Positions 5,715 through 11,845 of a stretch of 15,129 nucleotides of DNA are shown here, piece after piece. This DNA is from Streptomyces sp. WM4235. GTDB lineage: Bacteria > Actinomycetota > Actinomycetes > Streptomycetales > Streptomycetaceae. Location of the stretch: positions 1-15,129 of the forward strand of contig NZ_LGDE01000008.1 of assembly GCF_001279725.1 (NCBI RefSeq), given 5' to 3'. The notes under the pieces are model-generated. The model did not search any database, was not told the origin of the DNA, and saw only the letters and a list, made by a program, of their open reading frames with translations. Within the stretch, counting starts at the first letter, position 1, and each line of letters starts with the position of its first letter. A program made the position numbers and the translations under genes.

Positions 5715-6826
5715 GCGTCGTGGCCGTCGCTGACCCGAAGCCCGAGGAGGTGCCGATGACGACTTGCTTCGTCATCGCGCCCATCGGCAACGAGCATGCT
5801 CCAGACGGGAGTCCGGAACTCCTGGCATTCGAGGAGAACCTCGAGATCTACGAGAAGGTGATCCTGCCCGCCTGCGCCAGGCACGGCATCGTACCAATCA
5901 GGGCGGATGGGATCGCCGACACGGGTGAGATCACAGAGCAGATCTGCCGCCACGTGCTGCAGGACGACATCGTGATCGCCGACCTTACCGGGGGAAATGC
6001 CAATGTGACCTACGAGCTCGGGATCCGGCACCTGACCGGCAAGCCCATCATCCACATCGGCGAGAACGGGCAGCTGCCGTTCGACCTCTCGCTGATCCGG
6101 ACGATCATGTTCAAGCGCAGCCGAAACGGGCTGGTCAGGGCGAAGCGGGACCTGGAAAATGCACTGAAGGGTGCCCTGGAGAACCGGTTCGAGCCATTGA
6201 CGCCGGCCCGGATCCTCTTCGGGCTGCCAGCGGCGCCGCCGGCAGCAACTGTGGCCGAGGCGGAGCCGGACGATCCGGACGCCCCCGGACTGATCGACCG
6301 GTTCGCCCGGGTGGAGGCACAGGCGGAGGCGATCAGCGAGACCACGGAGGCGATCGCCGGGTTCATGGCGGTGATCGCCGAGTCTGCCGTGCAGATCGGT
6401 CCCGTGATGGAGCGGGCCTCCCAGCCCGGGGCACCGATGAGCGCGTGGCTACCGGCGATGACCGAGTTGGCCAAGGCGATGGCCCAGCCGGCCTCCGGTC
6501 TCCGGGAATCGTGCACCCGTTTCGCCGGGCAGATGGTGGAGATGGACGCGGCGGTCCAAACGGCGTTCGATGTCATCGAGGCGATGCCACCCGAGCAACG
6601 CGTCGGTTCGCCGACCGGCTTCCTGGAGCAGATGATCAGTACCGCCGAGTCCACCCACGAGGTGGTCGGGGCGCTCGGCGAGGTCGAGGTGGGTATGCGG
6701 TGGCTGGTGAAGATGAGTCGGGAGCTGCGGGTGCCGGGCCGGGACCTCACGGCCGCGGTCAAGCAAGTCAGCGGTGTGATGACCCGGATCGCGGACTGGG
6801 AGCGTCGGGCCCGCGCACTGATCTGA
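5711..6826 (+). CDS. Nucleoside deoxyribosyltransferase/TIR-like domain protein, candidate effector
   Basis: The 371-residue product begins with a Rossmannoid domain (about 16-160) of the nucleoside 2-deoxyribosyltransferase-like family, in the same broad superfamily as TIR and SLOG. Diagnostic stretches are TTCFVIAPIG, ILPACARHGIVPIRAD, IVIADLTGGNANVTYELG and RHLTGKPIIHIGENGQLPFD. E102 in YELG is the expected catalytic acid and D91 in ADLTG the expected sugar contact; both are kept. Activity would be cleavage or transfer at an N-glycosidic bond of a nucleoside, nucleotide or NAD-like substrate. Residues about 185-371 are helical and coiled-coil-like, probably for oligomerisation. ATG 5711 overlaps the previous stop and has GGAGG upstream. 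ATG 5756 (residue 16) also has a strong GAGGAGG and would start just at the domain. It ends the gene run. Substrate and effector role inferred. Confidence 0.8.
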   Translation: MSVVAVADPKPEEVPMTTCFVIAPIGNEHAPDGSPELLAFEENLEIYEKVILPACARHGIVPIRADGIADTGEITEQICRHVLQDDIVIADLTGGNANVTYELGIRHLTGKPIIHIGENGQLPFDLSLIRTIMFKRSRNGLVRAKRDLENALKGALENRFEPLTPARILFGLPAAPPAATVAEAEPDDPDAPGLIDRFARVEAQAEAISETTEAIAGFMAVIAESAVQIGPVMERASQPGAPMSAWLPAMTELAKAMAQPASGLRESCTRFAGQMVEMDAAVQTAFDVIEAMPPEQRVGSPTGFLEQMISTAESTHEVVGALGEVEVGMRWLVKMSRELRVPGRDLTAAVKQVSGVMTRIADWERRARALI

Positions 6827-6971
6827 CCGCGAGGCTGGTGGCTCCCCATCTCTCGCTCCACTGTGGCCCAGTGCCTGAACCGGGCGTACCCGGTCGCGGC
6901 GATCGGTCCACCGGGAATCCCGCACCTAGTCACTTGCACTCGGTGTGCGAGCGTCAAAGGAAGTCGGCAGC

Positions 6972-7064
6972 GTGTTGAGCGCGAGGGCGCTGGCTGAGGG
7001 ACAGAAAGCCGCTAAGCAGGCCCAGCAAGGACCAAGCGGTGCGCAAGTGGTGCGGGACTCCTGA
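6972..7064 (+). CDS. Possible very small protein near the right border
   Basis: A 30-residue frame starts at GTG 6972, with AAGGAAG about 9 bases upstream, and ends just before the right repeat. Its sequence (VLSARALAEGQKAAKQAQQG, then PSGAQVVRDS) looks protein-like, but it is short and has no known relative. It could be a real small gene, or the last codons of a lost gene such as an integrase. Confidence 0.2.
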   Translation: MLSARALAEGQKAAKQAQQGPSGAQVVRDS

Positions 7065-7069
7065 ACAGG

Positions 7070-7159
7070 TATAGACAACAAAGAAGGCCCAGGTCGTTGA
7101 CCTGGGCCTTCTTTAAAGAGCGGATGACGGGAATCGAACCCGCGCTATAAGCTTGGGAA
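7070..7159. repeat. Right attachment-site repeat (within tRNA-Gly and its terminator)
   Basis: This is the second copy of the 90-bp direct repeat. It is continuous with the 5' half of the tRNA (7160-7189), so it reconstitutes the gene. It differs from the left copy only at 7080. Confidence 0.9.
7081..7113 (-). terminator. tRNA-Gly terminator
   Basis: A perfect 15-bp stem (7081-7095 with 7099-7113) and 3-base loop, followed in the tRNA direction by a T-rich run, lies 5 bases after the tRNA 3' end. It is a clear intrinsic terminator. Confidence 0.9.
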
Positions 7160-7189
7160 GCTCATGTTCTACCATTAAACTACATCCGC
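7119..7189 (-). tRNA. tRNA-Gly (anticodon CCC)
   Basis: The minus strand folds as a complete tRNA of 71 bases without encoded CCA. The acceptor stem is GCGGATG with CATCCGC (discriminator T). The D-arm contains TTTAATGGTAGAAC. The anticodon stem is TGAGC with GCTTA, and the 7-base loop TTCCCAA gives anticodon CCC (7155-7157). The T-arm GCGGGTTCGATTCCCGT carries the invariant GGTTCGAT core. The island is integrated in its 3' half, yet the gene is intact, so the element restores it. Confidence 0.95.
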
Positions 7190-7225
7190 ACGGGGGTCCA
7201 TTTGTCCGGAGCCGTATCGTTGCAC

Positions 7226-7254
7226 ACTCTACCTCATGATCGACCCCCGGTGAA
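7226..7254 (-). promoter_or_regulatory. Promoter of tRNA-Gly
   Basis: On the minus strand, TTCACC (7254-7249) and TAGAGT (7231-7226) are separated by 17 bases. TAGAGT fits the actinobacterial housekeeping -10 consensus and the -35 matches four of six bases. The expected start would leave a leader of about 30 bases before the tRNA. Confidence 0.6.
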
Positions 7255-7413
7255 TCTGCCGCGGGGTCGTCGTTGCGTGTGGGGTACAGCAAGGCGCGTA
7301 CGAGGGGGAGTTGGGGCGTACCGTACGGGTTCGGAGCGGCGGCTGGAGCGGGTCCCGGTCATCCCTTAATGTGGCGATTCGTCGCAGTACGGCTGGTTGG
7401 GGAAAGGGACTCG

Positions 7414-7578
7414 ATGGAGCACACCGTCGTCCGTTGTGCCGAAGGGCATGTATTCAGCACCGCTTCGTTTCCGCTGCAGCACCTCGGTGCCGGACGGATC
7501 GGACCTGGGCGGCTGCTGCGGTGCCCGCGGTGTGCGCGGCTGAGGCATGCCGTGCCCGTCGGCGGCGCAAAGCGTTAG
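7414..7578 (+). CDS. Small zinc-ribbon-like protein, conserved in Streptomyces
   Basis: The 54-residue product begins [20 protein letters not shown] and ends with [15 protein letters not shown]. One Cys and a His (C-A-E-G-H) plus a later CPRC pair could bind zinc as a ribbon. I recall near-identical small hypothetical proteins in many Streptomyces genomes; no function is known to me. The ATG at 7414 follows GGGGAAAGGG; the longer frame from 7273 adds a non-conserved, low-quality N-terminus and is not used. Its stop codon merges into the first unit of the tandem repeat that follows. Confidence 0.7.
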   Translation: MEHTVVRCAEGHVFSTASFPLQHLGAGRIGPGRLLRCPRCARLRHAVPVGGAKR

Positions 7579-7667
7579 TCGCGGAGGTCGCGGAGGTCGC
7601 GGAGGTCGCGGAGGTCGCGGAGGTCGCGGAGGTCGCGGAGGTCGCGGAGGTCGCGGAGGTCGCGGGG
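7578..7667. repeat. 9-bp tandem repeat, nine perfect copies plus one degenerate
   Basis: The unit GTCGCGGAG occurs nine times without change at 7578-7658, followed by GTCGCGGGG at 7659-7667 and looser relatives up to about 7695. The array starts at the last base of the small zinc-ribbon gene's stop codon and lies about 95-180 bases before the dcd start. It is noncoding in the chosen annotation, although open in several frames. Confidence 0.95.
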
Positions 7668-7760
7668 TCGGCGACCTCGCGGGGTCGCGGGGCGTCGGCA
7701 GGCGCGCGGGGGGCCGCTCTCGATTGGGGGTGGCCCGTGCGCACTGCGTATCCTCGGGGC

Positions 7761-8348
7761 GTGCTTCTCTCTGACAAAGACATCCGGGCCGAGATCGACA
7801 GCGGACGGGTTCGCATCGACCCGTTCGACGAGTCGATGGTGCAGCCCTCCAGCATCGATGTACGTCTCGACCGGTTCTTCCGGGTCTTCGAGAACCACCG
7901 GTACGCGCACATCGACCCCGCCACCGAGCAGTCGGATCTGACTCGGATGGTCGAGCCGGACGGGGACGAGGCGTTCATCCTCCACCCGGGCGAGTTCGTG
8001 CTCGCCTCCACGTACGAGGTCATCTCGCTGCCCGACGACATCGCCTCCCGGCTGGAGGGGAAGTCCAGTCTGGGGCGCCTCGGTCTGGTGACGCATTCGA
8101 CGGCCGGGTTCATCGACCCCGGGTTCTCCGGGCACGTGACGCTGGAGCTGTCGAACCTCGCGACGCTGCCGATCAAGCTGTGGCCGGGCATGAAGATCGG
8201 GCAGCTGTGCCTGTTCCGGCTCAGCTCCCCCGCGGAGTTCCCGTACGGGAGCGAGCGGTACGGATCCCGTTACCAGGGGCAGCGCGGCCCGACCGCCTCG
8301 CGCTCCTTCCAGAACTTCCACCGCACCCAGGTGAGGCACGAGGCATGA
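7761..8348 (+). CDS. dcd: dCTP deaminase
   Basis: The 195-residue enzyme deaminates dCTP to dUTP for dTTP synthesis; some actinobacterial relatives also hydrolyse dUTP to dUMP. It has the full family core: [16 protein letters not shown] at the start, [30 protein letters not shown], and the active-site region [27 protein letters not shown] and TLELSN. This region supplies the conserved Ser, Arg and catalytic Glu. The C-terminus [14 protein letters not shown] is the substrate lid. I chose GTG 7761 because the family begins MLLSDKDI; the frame is open much further upstream through the tandem repeat. The stop overlaps the start of the phosphoribosyltransferase gene by ATGA. The last few residues (VRHEA) extend slightly past the common end. 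Family certain; bifunctionality not decided. Confidence 0.95.
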   Translation: MLLSDKDIRAEIDSGRVRIDPFDESMVQPSSIDVRLDRFFRVFENHRYAHIDPATEQSDLTRMVEPDGDEAFILHPGEFVLASTYEVISLPDDIASRLEGKSSLGRLGLVTHSTAGFIDPGFSGHVTLELSNLATLPIKLWPGMKIGQLCLFRLSSPAEFPYGSERYGSRYQGQRGPTASRSFQNFHRTQVRHEA

Positions 8349-8842
8349 GCGACGTACGCGAGAACCTGAACTACGAGGGTTTCGGTCGCGCCGTGCGCGA
8401 GCTGGCGCAGACCATCGCCGACGACGGCTACGAGCCGGACATCATCCTGAGCATCGCCCGCGGCGGCGTGTTCGTGGCCGGCGGTCTGGCCTACGCGCTC
8501 GACTGCAAGAACATCCACCTCGTCAACGTGGAGTTCTACACGGGCGTGGGGACCACCCTGGAGATGCCGGTCATGCTGGCACCGGTGCCCGAGGCGATCG
8601 ACTTCACGAACAAGAAGGTCCTCATCGCCGATGACGTGGCCGACACCGGGAAGACGCTCAAGCTCGTCCACGACTTCTGCCTCGGCCATGTCGCCGAGGT
8701 GCGCTCCGCGGTCATCTACGAGAAGTCGCACTCGCTCGTGAAGTGCGAGTACGTGTGGAAGAAGACCGACGAGTGGATCAACTTCCCGTGGTCGGTCGAG
8801 CCGCCCGTGGTCAAGCGCGAGGGCCAGGTCCTCGACGCCTGA
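8345..8842 (+). CDS. Phosphoribosyltransferase
   Basis: The 165-residue type I phosphoribosyltransferase has the PRPP-binding loop [14 protein letters not shown] at about residues 97-110, an [16 protein letters not shown] segment near 40-55 and a C-terminal [10 protein letters not shown] segment resembling bacterial xanthine/hypoxanthine-type enzymes. It would join a purine-type base to PRPP in the cytoplasm; the base is not determined by what I can read. It begins inside the last codons of dcd (ATGA, 4 bp), so the two are co-translated and together suggest a nucleotide salvage operon. A hairpin overlaps and follows its stop codon. Confidence 0.9.
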   Translation: MSDVRENLNYEGFGRAVRELAQTIADDGYEPDIILSIARGGVFVAGGLAYALDCKNIHLVNVEFYTGVGTTLEMPVMLAPVPEAIDFTNKKVLIADDVADTGKTLKLVHDFCLGHVAEVRSAVIYEKSHSLVKCEYVWKKTDEWINFPWSVEPPVVKREGQVLDA

Positions 8843-8873
8843 CACCTGGCGTCGTGAGGCGGCGCGCAGGTGT
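8842..8873 (+). terminator. Possible terminator after the phosphoribosyltransferase gene
   Basis: Perfect 7-bp arms (8842-8848 with 8867-8873) enclose an 18-base GC-rich loop and begin at the last base of the stop codon. The long loop and lack of a T-run make this only a moderate candidate. Confidence 0.35.
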
Positions 8874-9037
8874 GATCGCGGGGTCGGGCGGACAGCGCCC
8901 GGCCCCGTCGTCGTGTGGCCCCGGCGTGATGTCGCCCCGTCGCCCCGTCGCCGTGTCGCCGTGTCGTCCCGAGGTCCGTCCTTCCCGTTCCTCCCCGTCC
9001 TCCCCGCCCTCCCCGTCCGACAGTCCCTGGGAGAGTC

Positions 9038-9643
9038 ATGCACACCACCACCGCCCCCTTCACGCTGCGGGCGTGGAAGGAGGGCGAGGGGTACGAGCGC
9101 CGCACGGGCTGGCACGGCACCTCGACGGAGTTCGGCGAGATCACGGTGCTCCACCCGAAGGCCGCCTTCGCCGACACCCTCACGAGCGAGGTGCGCGGCG
9201 GCCGCATCCCCTCCGCGCGGTTCTCGGCGAGCGGGCTCCACACGCAGGTCATGACCCGGCCGAGCCTGAACGGCGCGCGACTGACCGTCGCCGACGCCAC
9301 GGTGTACATGACGAGGAACCGGTGGGCGCTGACGCACCGGGGCCGCTCGCTGCGCCTGAGGTGCATGGGGGACTCGTACCGGCTGACCGCGGTCGGCCGC
9401 AAGGAGTACGAGCTGACCAGGGAGCGGGACTCCGAGGACCCCGGCGCCACCGTCCGCGTCCGGCAGTCCGGCATGGGCAAGGGGAGGCGGTTGACGATCA
9501 GCGTCTCGGGCCGGGCCCTCGGGACCGACATCACGCTCGCGGCGCTCTTCGGCGCGGTCGACCGTGCCGTCCTCACCCGGCGCGGCGCCGTAAGGGCCGG
9601 GTTCGCGCGGGCCTTCGGCTTCTACGGGGAGAGCGCCCACTGA
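9038..9643 (+). CDS. Conserved hypothetical protein
   Basis: I cannot name a family for this 201-residue protein. It has no signal peptide or membrane helix. It looks beta-rich (alternating segments such as EITVLHPKAAFADTLTSEVR, HTQVMTRPSLNGARLTVADA, YELTRERD) and ends with a hydrophobic segment DITLAALFGAVDRAVL and a basic tail. The ATG at 9038 has GGGAGAG just upstream. It lies about 195 bases after the phosphoribosyltransferase gene and is followed by a strong terminator, so it may have its own promoter in the C/T-rich gap before it. Coding is supported by codon usage and length. Confidence 0.75.
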   Translation: MHTTTAPFTLRAWKEGEGYERRTGWHGTSTEFGEITVLHPKAAFADTLTSEVRGGRIPSARFSASGLHTQVMTRPSLNGARLTVADATVYMTRNRWALTHRGRSLRLRCMGDSYRLTAVGRKEYELTRERDSEDPGATVRVRQSGMGKGRRLTISVSGRALGTDITLAALFGAVDRAVLTRRGAVRAGFARAFGFYGESAH

Positions 9644-9662
9644 CCGCGAGCGCCCTCCACGA

Positions 9663-9718
9663 GCGCCGACCGCGTACGAAGCCGCTTACGTGACCGCGGG
9701 CGCCGACCGCGTACGAAG
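9663..9718. repeat. 19-bp direct repeat pair
   Basis: The same 19-bp sequence (GCGCCGACCGCGTACGAAG) occurs at 9663-9681 and 9700-9718, just after the hypothetical gene. The second copy overlaps the left arm of the terminator. No function is evident; it may be a small duplication. Confidence 0.7.
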
Positions 9719-9754
9719 GGGCCCGGCGTGCGGTGTGCGCGCCGGGCCCCTTCG
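9714..9754. terminator. Strong bidirectional terminator
   Basis: A perfect 15-bp GC-rich stem (9714-9728 with 9740-9754) has an 11-base loop and sits between two convergent genes (plus-strand gene ending 9643, minus-strand gene ending 9778). The stem carries AA/TT at its base, so it can serve both directions. Confidence 0.85.
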
Positions 9755-9777
9755 CTCGCTCGTACCGGGTACGGCTG

Positions 9778-10689
9778 TCAGATCGTGCCCAGCTTGATGA
9801 TGGACAGCAGGGCGATCAGCTGGATCGCGGAGGCGCCCAGCGCCTTCGGCCACGGCAAGTCGTGCGACTTGCTCACCAGCGAGGTGAACAGCGCGCCGGC
9901 GGCCAGCCACGTGACCCAGCCCAGGACCTGGACGACGATGTTGTCGCCGCCGAGGAAGATCGCGAACAGCAGGCGCGGGGCGTCGGTGACGGACATGACC
10001 AGCATCGACAGGCCGACCGTCGGCTGCCACGCGCCGTCGCCGCCCAGTTGGCGGGCCAACGTGTGCGTGACCGCGCCCAGGATCATGCCGCAGAGCACGA
10101 ACGCCACGGCGGCGCTGAGGACGACCGGGACGGCGTTGGCCAGGGTGGCCTTGATGACGTCCTCGCGGGTGTCGTCGAGGCCGAAGACCGCGAGGAGACC
10201 GTAGATGAAGGTCACGATCAGCGCCGGACCCCATACGGGGTAGTCGCGCATCTGGAGGAACGTCGGTCCCGGCCGCATCACGATGCCGCGCAGGAGCTCC
10301 TTCCAGGGCAGCCGCGGACCGGCCGGGGCCGCCGCGCCCGCGTGGTACGTCGCGCCCTGGTTGTACGGGTCCTCGCCGATGGAGAAGGCCTGGGTGAAGC
10401 CCGGGTTGTTCGCGTACGAGGGCTCGTGCGGAGGTTGCTGCTGCCCGTGGTGCGGCTGCTGCTGTTGTCCGTACGGGTCGAAGTACTCGGGCTCGCCGTG
10501 GTCCCCGTGGGCGCCCTGCTGAGGCCACTGCTGCTGCGGTGGCGGCCCGCCGGCAGGCGGGTAGGGCTGTCGGCCGTACGGTGCCTGCGGCGATTGCCGC
10601 TGACCGTACGGCTGCTGCCGCGGGGGTTGCGGGGGTTGTTGCGGGGTGCGGTTGTTGTCCCGGCCGCGTCCGATCCTGAATCCAGCCAC
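9778..10689 (-). CDS. Yip1-family integral membrane protein with Pro/Gln-rich N-terminus
   Basis: The 303-residue product has two parts. Residues 1 to about 130 are low-complexity, rich in Pro, Gln, Gly and Tyr (runs such as PQQPPQPPRQQPYGQ), likely disordered and cytoplasmic. Residues about 145-303 contain several hydrophobic helices (ALIVTFIYGLLAVFGL, AVPVVLSAAVAFVLCGMILG, LFAIFLGGDN, VLGWVTWLAAGALFT, AIQLIALLSIIKLG), fitting a Yip1-domain membrane protein. The start PWKELLRGIVMRPGPTF is typical of the family in actinomycetes. Start is GTG at 10689 (product VAGFRIGRGRDNN...); the much longer upstream frame is non-coding read-through. Its function is unknown in bacteria. It is divergent from the secreted protein gene, with a 282-bp gap between them. 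Confidence 0.85.
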   Translation of the reverse strand: MAGFRIGRGRDNNRTPQQPPQPPRQQPYGQRQSPQAPYGRQPYPPAGGPPPQQQWPQQGAHGDHGEPEYFDPYGQQQQPHHGQQQPPHEPSYANNPGFTQAFSIGEDPYNQGATYHAGAAAPAGPRLPWKELLRGIVMRPGPTFLQMRDYPVWGPALIVTFIYGLLAVFGLDDTREDVIKATLANAVPVVLSAAVAFVLCGMILGAVTHTLARQLGGDGAWQPTVGLSMLVMSVTDAPRLLFAIFLGGDNIVVQVLGWVTWLAAGALFTSLVSKSHDLPWPKALGASAIQLIALLSIIKLGTI

Positions 10690-10769
10690 GTGATCGAAAG
10701 TACCTGCTCCGGCGGGTGATGGTGGTCGGGCGGCCGGAACAGGGGGCCTTTGCGGCTGACCTGTGACAT

Positions 10770-10793
10770 CCCCTAGGGGAACCCCGGGGGGTT
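10770..10793. promoter_or_regulatory. Paired palindromes in the divergent intergenic region
   Basis: Two adjacent perfect palindromes, a 10-bp CCCCTAGGGG (10770-10779) and a 14-bp AACCCCGGGGGGTT (10780-10793), lie between the divergent Yip1 and secreted-protein genes. Such symmetry suits a dimeric regulator, or a hairpin in a leader. No known operator is recognised. Confidence 0.3.
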
Positions 10794-10910
10794 CTCCCCA
10801 CCCCTGGGGTCGGTGGGGTTTACGTGGCTGAGGGGCAGTCTGCGGAGGTTCGTTACGTTCTCTACTGAATGCGGAGATATGGGACCCGTAGCTTCGTGAG
10901 GGTCGTCGCC

Positions 10911-10935
10911 ACGCACCACGCACCACGCACCACGC
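10911..10935. repeat. 7-bp tandem repeat
   Basis: The unit ACGCACC repeats three times and is followed by a partial copy, in the leader region of the secreted-protein gene, 35-60 bases before its start. It is probably a small slippage expansion. Confidence 0.7.
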
Positions 10936-10971
10936 CTCACGGACGTGGAACGAGCACGGAAAGAGCCCCCC

Positions 10972-11763
10972 ATGCGCAGCCCCCGACCCGCCGGCCCCCG
11001 ACCCGCCGGCCGCCGTACCGCCTTCCGTACCACCGCCGTCCTCGCCGGCGCGACCGCCGTCCTGGCGCTCCCGGTGGGGGCCGCCTTCGCGGACTCGCCG
11101 GCGGCCCCGCGACCGCGGGTGCTGCCCGGTGTGGAACAGCCCGCCGTGGACCGGCCGATCACCCCGCCCACCGCGCCGTCCACGAAGCCGGCCCGCGGGT
11201 ACGTCACCACCGCCAGGCTGGCGGACGGGTCGGCGGCCAAGATCTACGAGATCGGCGTCGGCCACGTCGAGGCGGATGTCTTCGCCGGCTCCACCAAGCT
11301 GGGCACGCTGGCCGGCAGGGACGGACGGCCCGCGTACGGGCAGTACAACGGCCTGCACATCACCCTCTACCCGAACGGCACCGTGAGCTCGTGGATCGAG
11401 GACGCGCCGAAGCCGAAGCCGCAGCCCAAGCCGCAGCCCAAGCCCAAGCCGAAGCCCGAGGTCGTGCAGGAGAGCGCCGCGCGGATCGTCATGCCGGACG
11501 GGAACGTCGCGGAGGCGGTGTACGGCGCGCACGGCGAGCGCGTGGACCTGTCCACGGCGAACGGGTACCGGCTGGGCACGATCGACCTGAAGGACCCGAA
11601 CGCGCTGAACGACGGCTGGATGTACAAGCTCGTTCGGGACGGCCGGGACGGCCGGCACGTGAAGTTCGTCGTCATCGACGGCAAGAACGGTGGCAACAGC
11701 TGGGTGTACGACTTCGACAGCGGCAGGCTGATCGAGCGGTACACGGTCGCGACCGGCAAGTAG
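10972..11763 (+). CDS. Secreted protein, conserved in Streptomyces, unknown function
   Basis: The 263-residue precursor has a signal peptide: basic N-region with a PRPAG repeat, then TTAVLAGATAVLALPVGAAF and a likely cleavage after AFA (about residue 42). The mature part has two similar beta-rich segments, one around YVTTARLADGSAAKIYEIG...GQYNGLHITLYPNGTVSSWI and another around ARIVMPDGNVAEAVYGAHGE...VYDFDSGRLIERYTV. They are joined by a KPKPQPKPQPKPKPKPE linker (about residues 145-162), typical of cell-wall-spanning spacers. It is exported and may be wall-associated; no sortase motif is seen. I chose ATG 10972 over 10945 because the signal peptide then starts MRSPRP and GGAAAGAG lies upstream. 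A bidirectional terminator follows. Confidence 0.75.
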   Translation: MRSPRPAGPRPAGRRTAFRTTAVLAGATAVLALPVGAAFADSPAAPRPRVLPGVEQPAVDRPITPPTAPSTKPARGYVTTARLADGSAAKIYEIGVGHVEADVFAGSTKLGTLAGRDGRPAYGQYNGLHITLYPNGTVSSWIEDAPKPKPQPKPQPKPKPKPEVVQESAARIVMPDGNVAEAVYGAHGERVDLSTANGYRLGTIDLKDPNALNDGWMYKLVRDGRDGRHVKFVVIDGKNGGNSWVYDFDSGRLIERYTVATGK

Positions 11764-11791
11764 ACCGCCACGGGCGCCGCCGGGAAACGAC

Positions 11792-11828
11792 GGAACGGCC
11801 GGTCCCCCGAGTGGGGGCCGGCCGTTCC
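11792..11828. terminator. Bidirectional terminator
   Basis: A 16-bp stem with a single bulged T (11792-11808 with 11813-11828) and a 4-base GAGT loop lies between convergent genes (ends 11763 and 11846). It is flanked by AA/TT on the arms and can stop transcription from both sides. Confidence 0.85.
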
Positions 11829-11845
11829 TGTGGGTGTACCTACGC

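Larger units (their letters stand above)
2077..7159. mobile_element. Integrated island in tRNA-Gly, about 5 kb, no integrase
   Basis: A 90-bp direct repeat bounds this segment: 2077-2166 and 7070-7159, identical except for one base (G at 2087, A at 7080), offset by 4993 bp. Each copy contains the tRNA-Gly transcription terminator and the last 41 bases of the tRNA, and both end at the edge of the anticodon loop. This matches tyrosine-recombinase integration into a tRNA, where the element brings a replacement 3' end. The tRNA at the right border is complete; the left copy is the displaced piece. Inside lies only the six-gene plus-strand run at 2740-6826. No integrase, replication initiator, FtsK-like transfer protein or transposase is visible. 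It may be a satellite mobilised in trans, or an element that has lost its integrase. Borders are seen directly; mobility is inferred. Confidence 0.85.

Noticed and set aside
7578..7667. Tandem repeat as a CRISPR array
   Set aside because: The units are 9 bp, directly adjacent, with no spacers and no cas genes nearby.
7311..7760. Extended N-terminus for dcd through the tandem repeat
   Set aside because: The dcd family begins at LLSDKDI; the upstream frame encodes an EVA repeat and overlaps a separate small gene.
8270..9640. A 456-codon minus-strand open frame over the phosphoribosyltransferase and hypothetical genes
   Set aside because: It is antisense to a certain phosphoribosyltransferase and composed of Arg/Gly/Ala-rich shadow sequence.
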